A stretch of 64,000 nt of DNA from Shewanella sp. KX20019 (GTDB lineage: Bacteria; Pseudomonadota; Gammaproteobacteria; Enterobacterales; Shewanellaceae): assembly GCF_016757755.1 (NCBI RefSeq), contig NZ_CP068437.1, positions 3,720,001 through 3,784,000 on the forward strand, read 5' to 3'. The notes below the pieces were generated by a model. It worked only from the letters and a program-made list of their open reading frames with translations, was not told the origin of the DNA and did no database searches. This document shows, in pieces, positions 18,665-27,513 of this stretch; the stretch's first letter is position 1, and every line of letters begins with the position of its first letter. The position numbers and the translations under genes were made by a program.

Positions 18665-19525
18665 TTATAAGTCTTTAGTAGTATGATCTAGGTCGTAGTA
18701 AATTAACCATTGGCGAAGTAAAGCTGCCAGCGATAGCGTAAACAATGCCCACAAAGAGAAGCTTCCTGCATAATCGTCCTCATGCTCGATATAGCCACTG
18801 TCCCAATTGGCACTTTCTAACGGTAAGGCATACAGGCTGTCAAATTCGTTTGAACTGACTGTCGCCACAATATCGCCGTAGCCGAACTCATAAAGATCAA
18901 TAAGTACATCGTAATGATCGGTGCTAAAACCAACATCCAATGTTGTTAACACCACAAAATCGTCATCGGTCGCATCACCGAAAATACTAAATACATCGGT
19001 AGTGTAATAGTGTTCCCAAGGACCACCGTTGCGACTGAGGTATAGCTCTGCGAACACGTCTGCCCTTTCATTAATGTATATACCATTAACATCCGCATCA
19101 AATGTCACACTAAAGGTTTGATAAAAGCCATCGGCGTCATTATCAACAAACAAACGACTATAAGCATCGTAAATATAAAAATCTCGATAGATGCCATTAG
19201 CAAACAATGCCGCTGATGCTGACATTTGTTGATTGACTAATGTCTTCTGAGCTTTATCGATATGAGACTGGATAACTTGCTCTCTACTGTTAGGGCCTAG
19301 CGAGCTAGAGCTAACCTGTATGCGTTGAGCTGAGAGTAACTCGCCCTGCGCTGCTGATAGCGTTGCACTATGCCCATCAACTGCTTGAACCTTGCCTTCT
19401 ATATAGCCTGCAGATACGCTGTGAATTTGGTTAACGTCTTGCGCTAAAGCAGTTAGCGGCAGTAAACATGCACCAAGCAAAGGTAACAGTTGCAGTGATT
19501 TGGTCTGGGTTTTAGTTAGTTTCAT
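18665..19525 (-). CDS. Secreted protein with C-terminal anchor, choice-of-anchor-H-like
   Basis: 286 aa. Signal peptide (MKLTKTQTKSLQLLPLLGAC... ALAQD), a beta-rich middle with IYDAYSRLFVDNDADGFYQTFSVTFDAD, and a C-terminal hydrophobic helix (SLWALFTLSLAALLRQW) followed by a few residues. This layout resembles the choice-of-anchor-H proteins of Shewanella and Vibrio, which carry a sortable C-terminal tail. The ATG at 19525 has GAGG five bases upstream and is preferred over the GTG at 19531. It is divergent from the PepSY/two-component operon and may be under its control. Confidence 0.7.
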   Translation of the reverse strand: MKLTKTQTKSLQLLPLLGACLLPLTALAQDVNQIHSVSAGYIEGKVQAVDGHSATLSAAQGELLSAQRIQVSSSSLGPNSREQVIQSHIDKAQKTLVNQQMSASAALFANGIYRDFYIYDAYSRLFVDNDADGFYQTFSVTFDADVNGIYINERADVFAELYLSRNGGPWEHYYTTDVFSIFGDATDDDFVVLTTLDVGFSTDHYDVLIDLYEFGYGDIVATVSSNEFDSLYALPLESANWDSGYIEHEDDYAGSFSLWALFTLSLAALLRQWLIYYDLDHTTKDL

Positions 19526-19530
19526 TATCA

Positions 19531-19555
19531 CCTCAAGCGATTAATTTCGTTGAGG
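19531..19555. promoter_or_regulatory. Imperfect inverted repeat at the translation start of the anchored protein
   Basis: CCTCAA (19531-19536) and TTGAGG (19550-19555) form an inverted repeat around an ATTAAT centre, overlapping the ribosome site of the minus-strand gene. It could be an operator or an mRNA hairpin that controls translation. Confidence 0.35.
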
Positions 19556-19760
19556 TCATTAAAGTCTAACCTAAATGAACACAAGCTGAACATCGATAAT
19601 AACCACTTAGCAGGCTCAACGACCATGGTCAGTATTCAGCTTGGGTTCATCTTTAAAACGCTATATCTAAGCTATTCCTCCTCCCCTCTCGATACAGGAG
19701 TGATGACTAATCTAGCAGGATCTTTTAAACTGGTAACACTTCAACCCTTTGGTGCTCTTA

Positions 19761-20078
19761 ATGAAAGCTGTTTTACTGTTGATATTAATACCACTACTGA
19801 TGCTCGGCTCATTACCCGCCTATGCTGGCGGATATTACGCCACGATCTCGACAGCCTCGATGGCGATGGCTACAAGTGATCGCGCGAAGTCACTTAAAGT
19901 GAGTAGTCCACAGCAAGCAGCCCAATTAGTTAAAAGGAAGTACCCAGGGAAAATCCTCAATATTCAGTCCGCTCGTGTTAACGGTAATCCTGGTTATCGA
20001 ATCAAACTACTTTCAAAAGATGGAGTGGTTTTTTACGTCAATGTCGATGCAAAAACTGGCAGTGTTCGCCGTAACTAA
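19761..20078 (+). CDS. Small periplasmic PepSY-domain protein
   Basis: 105 aa. Signal peptide (MKAVLLLILIPLLMLGSLPAYAGG) and a single PepSY-like unit (AAQLVKRKYPGKILNIQSAR... GVVFYVNVDAKTGSVRRN). PepSY units often inhibit proteases or sit next to two-component systems. The ATG at 19761 is chosen over an upstream TTG because the signal peptide begins there. It is followed after 22 bp by a response regulator and a sensor kinase, so it probably modulates that kinase in the periplasm. Confidence 0.8.
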   Translation: MKAVLLLILIPLLMLGSLPAYAGGYYATISTASMAMATSDRAKSLKVSSPQQAAQLVKRKYPGKILNIQSARVNGNPGYRIKLLSKDGVVFYVNVDAKTGSVRRN

Positions 20079-20100
20079 CTGCAACCAACAAGGAACTAAT

Positions 20101-20805
20101 ATGAGACTGTTACTCGTTGAAGATGATCTCGCACTGCAAAATAATCTAAAGCAACATTTGCTCGCAGCAAACTATACGGTTGATACCGCTGATGACGGTG
20201 AAATTGGGCTTTTTCAAGGAAAAGAGTACAATTACGATGCGGCAATTATTGATGTAGGCTTGCCCAAAATAGAGGGTATCGCCCTAATTACGCAACTCCG
20301 AGAGCTCGCCATTGAGTTTCCTATTTTGATCTTAACCGCTCGCGATAGCTGGCAAGATAAAGTAGCAGGTTTGGATGCGGGGGCAGACGACTACCTCACA
20401 AAACCTTTCCATCCCCAAGAGCTCATTGCCCGACTTAAAGCCCTCATTCGCCGCAGCGCAGGAAAAGCCAGCCCTGTGATTTTCAATGGTCCTTTTTCAC
20501 TCAACACCAGTAGCTTAGAACTGACTAAAAATGGCAAAGTCATTAGCCTTAGCGGTTCTGAGTACAAGCTTTTTGAGTACTTTATGCTGCATATTGGCGA
20601 AGTAAAATCAAAAACTGTACTCACTGAGCATATCTATGATCAAGATTTTGATCTCGACTCCAATGTTATTGAGGTATTCATTCGGCGCTTACGCAAAAAG
20701 CTCGACTCAGACAATAAACTAGGCCTGATTGAAACATTGCGGGGACAAGGCTATCGCCTTACTAAGCTTGAAGAGCTGGTAAAACCAGAAACACCATCAT
20801 CGTGA
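20101..20805 (+). CDS. OmpR/PhoB-family response regulator, PhoP-like
   Basis: 234 aa. Receiver domain with acidic pocket VEDD (about 7-10), phosphoacceptor Asp51 (IIDVGLP), LTAR and LTKPFHPQ; winged-helix output domain in the second half (LSGSEYKLFEYFM..., VIEVFIRRLRKKL, RGQGYRL). The true start is the ATG at 20101 with AAGGAA upstream; the longer open frame to the left overlaps the PepSY gene. The kinase that follows overlaps it by four bases, so the pair is translationally coupled. Closest architecture: PhoP of PhoPQ. Confidence 0.92.
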   Translation: MRLLLVEDDLALQNNLKQHLLAANYTVDTADDGEIGLFQGKEYNYDAAIIDVGLPKIEGIALITQLRELAIEFPILILTARDSWQDKVAGLDAGADDYLTKPFHPQELIARLKALIRRSAGKASPVIFNGPFSLNTSSLELTKNGKVISLSGSEYKLFEYFMLHIGEVKSKTVLTEHIYDQDFDLDSNVIEVFIRRLRKKLDSDNKLGLIETLRGQGYRLTKLEELVKPETPSS

Positions 20806-22295
20806 AGCTCTCTGTTAAGTCTTTGCCAAAAGCACTGCACTCGCTCAAAGCTAGGCTTATTGTTAGTGCGCTGTTGCTTATCTTAATATTGATGCCCTTG
20901 ATTGGTTTCACTCTCAATGATGCTTTTAAGCAACAGGTAAAAAGTGCATCACTAAATGAACTCAAAGCCTATGTGTATGCCGTTTTGGCTGTTACTGAAG
21001 TCAATACTGGTGGTCTTTCAATGCCAGAGGTTCTACTCGAAAACCAATTTAATGTTATTCAATCAGGGCTCTATGCTGCGATTACAACGCCAAATACAGC
21101 CGTCATTACGGGCAAGAGTAGTAACGAGTTTGATGCCAAGTTTGTTGAAAACCCACAAACGCTGCTTTATGACCGCAATAGCAATTCAACGGGCACTCAA
21201 AAAATTGCTTGGCGCTCAGACTCGTTATTGGGTATCGAACTGCCGAGTCAGTTGCCAACACCCAAAAAAGGACAAGGTCAATTCAGTGACATTACGTTCA
21301 ATGGCCAGCCACATCTAATATATAGTTTCAGTGTGAGTTTCGAACTGCCGGCGACAACAGATGATGATAAGCATTTCAATAGCCAATTCCCGATCACTAT
21401 TCATATCATTAAAGATCAAACCGAGTTTCAACTACAGGTAGACCAGTTTACTCAACAACTTTGGCGCTGGTTAACGATCCTTATGGGCTTGTTACTTGTG
21501 ATACAAATGACGTGGCTATGGTGGACCTTAAAACCTCTTTCGAGTTTAGAGACCGAACTGAACGCCATTGAAAATGGCAAAACGAATCAACTTAGTGATG
21601 ACTATCCAACTGAGCTGCAAGCAGTAGCCCAGCAACTCAACACCTTACTAAGCACCGAACAAAACCAGCGTAAACGTTATCGCAATGCATTAGCAGATCT
21701 GGCTCATAGCCTAAAAACACCGCTTGCGGTGATCCAAAGTCAGACAGATTTAAGCTCTGAATCATTCGAACAAGTCAGCCACATTAACCGTATTATTGGT
21801 CACCAACTGAAACGTGCCCAATCAGCCGCTGGTAGTGCTTGGCACCTGGGTATTCCCGTCGTCAGCATTTCAGATAAACTGGTTCGAAATCTACCAAAAA
21901 TATACTGCCAACCATTGATCACCATTGAGCAAAATGTTGACCGTGACGCCATTTTCAAAGGAGATGAATCAGACCTTTCGGAGATCTTAGGCAATCTACT
22001 CGATAATGCCTGTAAAGCCGCATCAAGCAAGGTACTGCTGAGTGTCATTCATAATACTGAAAACGTTAGTGCTGAGACATTAGTGCTGCAGGTGGAAGAT
22101 GACGGAAGCGGCGTCGATGAAACTTTGAAAGCTCAAATATTTGAGCGCGGCATAAGAGCCGATTCCTACAAAGTCGGCCATGGGATCGGACTCGCCATAG
22201 TCCGTGACTTGGTCGATAGCTACCATGGACAGTTATCCATAGCTCAATCTACGCAATTAGGCGGTGCTATGTTTACTATTAGTTTCAAATACTAG
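20802..22295 (+). CDS. Sensor histidine kinase, PhoQ-like
   Basis: 497 aa. Two membrane helices (about 20-38 and 220-245) flank a periplasmic sensor region, followed by a HAMP-like linker and HisKA/HATPase. The H box is DLAHSLKTPLAVIQ with His302, the signature of the PhoQ kinase group. The N box (LGNLLDNACKA), the DDGSGVDE box and the GHGIGLAIVRDLV box are all intact. GTG start overlaps the regulator stop (GTGA). The periplasmic domain differs from enterobacterial PhoQ, so Mg2+ or peptide sensing should not be assumed. Confidence 0.9.
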   Translation: MKLSVKSLPKALHSLKARLIVSALLLILILMPLIGFTLNDAFKQQVKSASLNELKAYVYAVLAVTEVNTGGLSMPEVLLENQFNVIQSGLYAAITTPNTAVITGKSSNEFDAKFVENPQTLLYDRNSNSTGTQKIAWRSDSLLGIELPSQLPTPKKGQGQFSDITFNGQPHLIYSFSVSFELPATTDDDKHFNSQFPITIHIIKDQTEFQLQVDQFTQQLWRWLTILMGLLLVIQMTWLWWTLKPLSSLETELNAIENGKTNQLSDDYPTELQAVAQQLNTLLSTEQNQRKRYRNALADLAHSLKTPLAVIQSQTDLSSESFEQVSHINRIIGHQLKRAQSAAGSAWHLGIPVVSISDKLVRNLPKIYCQPLITIEQNVDRDAIFKGDESDLSEILGNLLDNACKAASSKVLLSVIHNTENVSAETLVLQVEDDGSGVDETLKAQIFERGIRADSYKVGHGIGLAIVRDLVDSYHGQLSIAQSTQLGGAMFTISFKY

Positions 22296-22420
22296 CTCTC
22301 TAATAGAAATGACTTGGATACAGTCCCAAGCCCTCATTCCCTCGGTTTTCTCGCTTTCAGCTTCTGTTCATCTTCGCCTTTCTATAATAGCCCTATCGTC
22401 AATTATCGATAGGAAAGCAT

Positions 22421-23596
22421 ATGAATATTTTCAAACAATGCTGTTGCTTGTCTCTGGTTATCATTTTGCAATGGCTAACACCAGCTAACGTCTACGCAGA
22501 AGGTTTTGATAGCGCGAAGCAAACTCAACCCAGTGAAGGCGAGTTGGCACAAATGCTAGCGCCAATTGCACTCTATCCCGACAGTTTACTCACTCATATT
22601 TTGATTGCCTCGACCTACCCCTTAGAAGTGGTAGAGGCGCAGCGATGGCAACAAAAATATCAGCAACTGAGTACTGAAAATCAAGTAACTAAAGCTGAAG
22701 CGATGCAATGGGATCCGAGTGTGACCGCCTTAGTCGCTTTTCCTACCGTGTTACAAAAGTTGAGTGAAGATTTGCAGTGGACTCAGGGACTCGGCGATGC
22801 TTTCTTGCAAAATGAGGCTCAGGTGCTTGCCAGTATTCAAACACTGCGTCTACAAGCTGATAATGCAAGTAACCTTGATGATATGGAGAATATGCAGGTA
22901 ACTCGCGTCAATAACCAGATTGTTATTGAACCAGTTACAAGGGAAGTCGTATACGTTCCCTACTATGACCCGAGAGTCGTCTATGGCAGCTGGTACTGGT
23001 ATAACTACCCACCCGTTTACTGGACTATGTACCCTGGTTATATCAGACCGAGCTATGGTCATTTTTACTGGCATAGCGGCATTCACATTAGTTTTAACTA
23101 CTATTTCAGCGCGTTTAGCTGGCACAACCACCGTGTCGTGGTGGTGAATCATAAGAACTCGCACCATTATCGCCATCATGGCCGAATTGTCACCAGCCAC
23201 GGAGCCAAGCGTTGGGCGCACAAGCCACAGCACAGACGCGGTGTGGCTTATAGCAATAATGCCTTGAGACACAAGTACAACAGCCATAGCCCGAGCCGTG
23301 CTCATAGTAAGGTGGTTAGAAGTCAAAAGACTCATCAGATAAATAAAAGCCGTGAAATGCAGTTTACCAATAAGCTGAAGCAACAACCTGCCCAGCGTAA
23401 TACTCACTATGCCAATGGCCGACCAGTAAAAAGCCATCAACCAGCTAAGAGTCATCAACCAACTAAGAGCCACCAGCAAGTAAAGAGTCATCAACAGGTA
23501 AAGAGTCATCAGCAAATGAAGAGCCAACGAAGCCAGAGCCCACAACAGGCCCGCAGCAGCTCAAAAACGACTCATCACAAACAGAGAAGAGATTAA
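22421..23596 (+). CDS. DUF3300 family secreted protein
   Basis: 391 aa. Signal peptide (MNIFKQCCCLSLVIILQWLTPANVYAE), then the DUF3300 domain (LAQMLAPIALYPDSLLTHILIASTYPLEVVEAQRW to about residue 160, then VTREVVYVPYYDPRVVYG). The middle is rich in Tyr, Trp and His, and the C-terminus is basic, His-rich and contains five tandem six-residue repeats. Function is unknown for the family. Its position 125 bp after the PhoPQ-like pair hints at shared control. AGGAAAG precedes the ATG. Confidence 0.88.
   Translation: MNIFKQCCCLSLVIILQWLTPANVYAEGFDSAKQTQPSEGELAQMLAPIALYPDSLLTHILIASTYPLEVVEAQRWQQKYQQLSTENQVTKAEAMQWDPSVTALVAFPTVLQKLSEDLQWTQGLGDAFLQNEAQVLASIQTLRLQADNASNLDDMENMQVTRVNNQIVIEPVTREVVYVPYYDPRVVYGSWYWYNYPPVYWTMYPGYIRPSYGHFYWHSGIHISFNYYFSAFSWHNHRVVVVNHKNSHHYRHHGRIVTSHGAKRWAHKPQHRRGVAYSNNALRHKYNSHSPSRAHSKVVRSQKTHQINKSREMQFTNKLKQQPAQRNTHYANGRPVKSHQPAKSHQPTKSHQQVKSHQQVKSHQQMKSQRSQSPQQARSSSKTTHHKQRRD
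23429..23518 (+). repeat. Five tandem 18-bp repeats within the DUF3300 gene
   Basis: Units at 23429, 23447, 23465, 23483 and 23501 encode KSHQPA, KSHQPT, KSHQQV, KSHQQV and KSHQQM. The last three are nearly identical in DNA, so copy number probably varies by slippage. The coding frame is kept because the unit is a multiple of three. Confidence 0.9.
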
Positions 23597-23620
23597 GGTT
23601 GAGATGATAGGGTATAAGCA

Positions 23621-23650
23621 ACTCCATAGACGATATTCAGTCTATGGAGT
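23621..23650. terminator. Hairpin between convergent DUF3300 and LRR-kinase genes
   Basis: A perfect 11-bp stem, ACTCCATAGAC (23621-23631) with GTCTATGGAGT (23640-23650), lies between two convergent genes. No T-tract follows on either strand, so termination is uncertain. Confidence 0.45.
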
Positions 23651-23669
23651 AAACGGTTCTGTACTTTAC

Positions 23670-25043
23670 TTAATGGCTAATGACTGCAGCTGTCAGCTTA
23701 TTTTTGAGGGTATTAAGCGATGCAAAAATATCACTAAAACGTGGACGAAATGACAAGTCAGTCTGTAGACAATCTTGACTCAGCAGACTCAATTCAGTGG
23801 CGAAATGATACAGTTCATCTTCCAGCACTAATCTGTTTTCAACTAGATCCTCAATAAGGCAACCAAACGCCCTAATTTCGACGCTCTCCATCGCCTCTTT
23901 TTGTATCTCAGGCAACTTATTTAAGTTGGACGACGCACCAAAATCACCGAACAGCATCGTTCCTTGATGATTTATCATCGTATTATGCGCATACACATCA
24001 CCATGACTTACACCATTTTTATGTAGGTGAGTCATGGCATCCGCCATTTGAGCCAGTATCCACAATACCTGCGATAACCCCAAATATTCACCTTTTACAA
24101 AAGTGTCTCTGGTGCAAGTATTGAGTGATGGCGGTAAGCCTAAGTTCGCAAACGTGCTAGGGATGAGTTCCATCACTAGCCCAAGTTTATCAACTTGGTT
24201 AATTTGAGCGACGACTTTAATCAGATTGTGGTGTGAACCTGCTTGTAAACAACACGCAAGCTCATCACTTGGATAACCATCACTAGTCACCTCACCTTTA
24301 AACAGCTTAACGGCAATATTAAGATCTGAACCATGAAGAGACTCGGGTTGCTTTAACCATTTGGCACTATAAATGACACCAGATGCCCCTTGACCAATCA
24401 CTTGGCCAAGTTCGATATCCGTCAATGCAACAGTCTGCATCGGCTGTACAGGCTGAGAGCTTATTGCAGTGCTCACGCCCTCTTTACTCAGCGGATTACC
24501 ATCAAGTGCTAACCACGCAAGCTTAGGCAATTGAAATAGCCAATTAGGCAACTGAGAAAAGTTATTTGCCGATAGTCGTGCCAGCTCTAAATTACGGCAA
24601 TTGGCCATACTGGTCGGTAAAGCACTAAGCTTATTGCCCGCTAATGCCAATTTTTGTAATCGATGCAATGACCCCATATCGTCAGGTAACGATTCTATCT
24701 GGTTATCAGTCAAAATAAGCCAACGCGTTTGCTGAGGTAATGTCCCTTGCGCTACAGCCTTTAGCTTGTTGGACTTAAAACTTATCATCTCCAAGCAAGG
24801 GCAAGCCGCTATCGCTGCAGGGATCTGTTCAAACTGATTGTTGGTCAGGAACAACAGCTTAAGGTGCTGTAAACGTGCAAAATCACTGGGAAGTTCAGTC
24901 AACAGGTTATCAGAAAGATCTAGCACCTCTAAGGTATTAGCTAGTGAAAAAATAGCCTCAGGAAATACGCTTAAACTCTCTGCAAGGGTTAATCGTTTAG
25001 TGCCTTCTAATTCACCCGAAGTTAACTGCGCCAATGTTTGCAA
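23670..25043 (-). CDS. Leucine-rich-repeat serine/threonine protein kinase
   Basis: 457 aa. Residues about 15-190 are leucine-rich repeats (LEVLDLSDNLLTELPSDFAR, LKLLFLTNNQFEQIP, LQKLALAGNKLSALP, ...). Residues about 210-450 are a eukaryotic-like kinase: glycine loop GQGASG (217-222), AVK Lys246, Glu261, catalytic loop HGDVYAHN (Asp349, Asn354; the usual HRD is HGD) and DFG (367-369). The key residues suggest an active kinase. The TTG start at 25043 fits an N-terminus (QTLAQLTSGELEG) that I recall in Pseudomonas LRR-kinase relatives. No membrane helix, so cytosolic. Target unknown. Confidence 0.88.
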   Translation of the reverse strand: MQTLAQLTSGELEGTKRLTLAESLSVFPEAIFSLANTLEVLDLSDNLLTELPSDFARLQHLKLLFLTNNQFEQIPAAIAACPCLEMISFKSNKLKAVAQGTLPQQTRWLILTDNQIESLPDDMGSLHRLQKLALAGNKLSALPTSMANCRNLELARLSANNFSQLPNWLFQLPKLAWLALDGNPLSKEGVSTAISSQPVQPMQTVALTDIELGQVIGQGASGVIYSAKWLKQPESLHGSDLNIAVKLFKGEVTSDGYPSDELACCLQAGSHHNLIKVVAQINQVDKLGLVMELIPSTFANLGLPPSLNTCTRDTFVKGEYLGLSQVLWILAQMADAMTHLHKNGVSHGDVYAHNTMINHQGTMLFGDFGASSNLNKLPEIQKEAMESVEIRAFGCLIEDLVENRLVLEDELYHFATELSLLSQDCLQTDLSFRPRFSDIFASLNTLKNKLTAAVISH

Positions 25044-25249
25044 AATCTACTGCCCTACCTAAATATGAAAAATGGCGGCAATGGTAATACATTCAAGAAA
25101 AATGAGAAAGTGACGATTAGCAAGCTGGCAAACAACCATGGCTCAGCTGATCTATTTTACTTGTTATCGTATTTCTTTTGCATCTGAATTATCTGCTAGT
25201 ATCGTCACTATGTTATCTGCTAATCGGCAAGTCATAAGGTTGAGTTACC

Positions 25250-26599
25250 ATGAAAAACAAACAAACGGCTAAAGTCCCAAGTAGCCGCTTATCTCGGTTC
25301 TCTTCCGTTGGTGGGTTAGCTTCGCGCCTTGCTGGCAACGTACTGATTGAAGGGGCTAAAAAACTTAGCCAAGGTCAAAAACCGTCGTTAAACGAATTAG
25401 TAATGACACCGAAAAACATAACCCATATGGCGGACAAACTTGCCGAACTTCGGGGCGCAGCGATGAAAGTCGGCCAAATGTTGTCGATGGACTCCGGAGA
25501 GTTATTGCCAAAGGAGTTGAGTGATATTCTGTCACGACTGCGTTCTGACGCGAAAGCGATGCCACACAAACAGCTAGTCACTTTATTAAAAAACAGTTGG
25601 GGCGTTGAGTGGCTCAGCCCTTTTGCTCATTTCGACCTTAACCCTTTTGCAGCAGCATCAATTGGCCAAGTGCATTTAGCGACGTTAGCAACGGGCGAAA
25701 AGCTGGCGGTAAAACTACAATATCCTGGGATCCGCAATAGTATTGATAGTGATATCGACAATGTTGCCGCGCTGCTCAAGCTGTCTAATCTCATCCCGAG
25801 TAATGTTCAGTTTAAGCAACTGCTAGATGAAGCAAAAAAGCAGTTCCATGTTGAAGCAGACTATCAAAATGAACTGTCAATGCTGCAGCGTTTTCAATCT
25901 CTAGTCAGCAGTAATGTGATAAGCGCTGAGGAGTTTATCGTACCTGCGGCCTATCCAATGCTTTGTAATCAAAATATTCTAGTGATGGAGTTTGTCGATG
26001 GACAAAACATTGAGTCCATCATCACACTAGAACAAGCGACCCGAAACCGTGTTGCAACAAGGCTACTAACACTATTCTTTAAAGAGTTATTTGCATTCAA
26101 ACTAATGCAAACGGATCCCAATTTTGCCAACTACCAATACCAAGCTACATCAGACAAATTAGTACTATTAGATTTTGGGGCTACTCGTGTCATTCCATGT
26201 ACTTTGTCAGAGCAATATAAACAACTTATGGCAGCCAGTATTATTAATGACAGAAAAACTATGGAAAATGCGGCGCAAAACATCGGTTTCTTCCAAGATG
26301 CAATAACAGCGGAGCAAAAGTCTCTGGTATTAGATATCTTCTATTTAGCCTGTGAACCTTTGCGCTTTGAGGGGGATTTTGACTTTGGTGACGATAGGTT
26401 AGCGAAAAGGATAAAGCAGGCCGCTATGGCCATGAGTATGGATCGCAACGAATGGCATAGTCCACCCGCTGATGCGATATTTATTCACAGAAAACTAGCG
26501 GGCTTGTACTTACTGGCATCCCAAATAGGCGCCAAAATCAATGTAAAACAACTGTTCGAAGCGCAACTACAGGCAACACCCATTACGATGAATACTTAA
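25250..26599 (+). CDS. ABC1/AarF/UbiB-family atypical kinase
   Basis: 449 aa. The family-defining KxGQ motif is seen in GAAMKVGQMLSMD (about residue 70), with the alanine-rich loop AAASIGQVHLA, the invariant Lys in VKLQYPG, QTDPNFANY in the catalytic loop and LLDFGA as the metal-binding DFG. These are ADCK/UbiB-like ATPases associated with lipid and quinone metabolism. It is not the ubiB of the ubiE-ubiJ-ubiB operon, since no such neighbours are present. It ends 17 bases inside the tail of the convergent DUF599 gene. Confidence 0.88.
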   Translation: MKNKQTAKVPSSRLSRFSSVGGLASRLAGNVLIEGAKKLSQGQKPSLNELVMTPKNITHMADKLAELRGAAMKVGQMLSMDSGELLPKELSDILSRLRSDAKAMPHKQLVTLLKNSWGVEWLSPFAHFDLNPFAAASIGQVHLATLATGEKLAVKLQYPGIRNSIDSDIDNVAALLKLSNLIPSNVQFKQLLDEAKKQFHVEADYQNELSMLQRFQSLVSSNVISAEEFIVPAAYPMLCNQNILVMEFVDGQNIESIITLEQATRNRVATRLLTLFFKELFAFKLMQTDPNFANYQYQATSDKLVLLDFGATRVIPCTLSEQYKQLMAASIINDRKTMENAAQNIGFFQDAITAEQKSLVLDIFYLACEPLRFEGDFDFGDDRLAKRIKQAAMAMSMDRNEWHSPPADAIFIHRKLAGLYLLASQIGAKINVKQLFEAQLQATPITMNT

Positions 26600-27305
26600 T
26601 CTTACGCTCCGCTTTCAGTAGCTCTTGGCCGGCAGTTATCGCCATAACCGCTTTTGATTTGAATTCACGTCGATACAGGGTCACGACGACAAATATACTC
26701 GCAGCAATAAGCAGTAACGGATGAAAAAACCAGCAAAGCGCTGCCATAGCGAAATAGTAACAGCGCAAGCCGTAGTTGTAGGAATGAGCGGCTTGATCTT
26801 GCACTACTGCCATCTGTTTTGCATAGCTACGCAGATTTTCATTACGCCCATTTTCATCATAAGGCGCTGCACCTATCATCACATTAAGGAATCCATATTG
26901 GCGCATCGACCAAGTAAATTGGAAAAAAGCCATGATGAAGATAAAGGTCAATACCCCCAATTTAACTTGTACCAAAGCATGATTGGGATCAGCAGCATAG
27001 GGGATAGTGGCGATAACCGCTTCTAAGCGTTCGACCTGAGCAAAGAGGGTTAATACACCCGCAAGCACTAACATGGTGGTTGAGGCAAAAAATGAGATGT
27101 TACGTTCAAGGTTGGCTAGCAATGCAGCTTCACCCACTCTGATCTCTCTGCCGATTAGCTCATACATCCAATGAATACGATGCTGATGCAAGCAACGCGC
27201 AATACAATTGGTGGTTTTCGCTTTACCTTTAGCAAAACGAGCATAGCCTACCCAGCTAAAAACAAAGATCATAATGGCACTAATATCTAATGCAGAAATA
27301 GTCAT
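26583..27305 (-). CDS. DUF599 family membrane protein
   Basis: 240 aa with four likely membrane helices (about 5-22, 70-92, 110-130, 180-205). The pattern of HQHRIHWMYELIGREIRVGEAALLANLERNISFFASTTMLVLAGVL matches DUF599 proteins. Function is unknown. The start is ATG at 27305. The C-terminal codons overlap the end of the convergent AarF-like gene by 17 bp. Confidence 0.82.
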   Translation of the reverse strand: MTISALDISAIMIFVFSWVGYARFAKGKAKTTNCIARCLHQHRIHWMYELIGREIRVGEAALLANLERNISFFASTTMLVLAGVLTLFAQVERLEAVIATIPYAADPNHALVQVKLGVLTFIFIMAFFQFTWSMRQYGFLNVMIGAAPYDENGRNENLRSYAKQMAVVQDQAAHSYNYGLRCYYFAMAALCWFFHPLLLIAASIFVVVTLYRREFKSKAVMAITAGQELLKAERKIKYSS

Positions 27306-27339
27306 AACATTCTCATAAGCAGCGGTTTATAAATAGATA

Positions 27340-27513
27340 TCATAAAGGTTTAGATTTTAGCTTACTTTCAAGATCTGAACTCACAATCTTTAGCGCTGCC
27401 AAGGCGACTTCAGGTGCAATATTATTTGATTCGAGGAGAACAATAAGGTCCACCGCCAATTTAACTTCTGCAGGCGCAGCTGCCAGCCCCAATTGATTAT
27501 TACCGTCACTCAC
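27340..27513 (-). CDS. RsmS/YbaM-like (DUF2496) small regulatory protein
   Basis: 57-aa protein whose core, APAEVKLAVDLIVLLESN then IAPEVALAALKIVSSDLESKL, matches the DUF2496 family that includes YbaM of E. coli and RsmS of Pectobacterium. In Pectobacterium RsmS affects virulence regulation; the molecular role is unclear. The start is GTG at 27513 with AGAGG seven bases upstream. The stop codon is at 27340-27342, 34 bp before the DUF599 start, so the two may be co-transcribed. Short length makes it easy to miss. Confidence 0.82.
   Translation of the reverse strand: MSDGNNQLGLAAAPAEVKLAVDLIVLLESNNIAPEVALAALKIVSSDLESKLKSKPL

Noticed and set aside
23429..23518. CRISPR-like regular repeats
   Set aside because: Units are contiguous without spacers and keep the reading frame; a coding repeat, not CRISPR.
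22850..23545. 231-codon open frame opposite the DUF3300 gene
   Set aside because: Low-complexity mirror of a His/Tyr-rich coding strand; no ribosome site and no recognisable domain.
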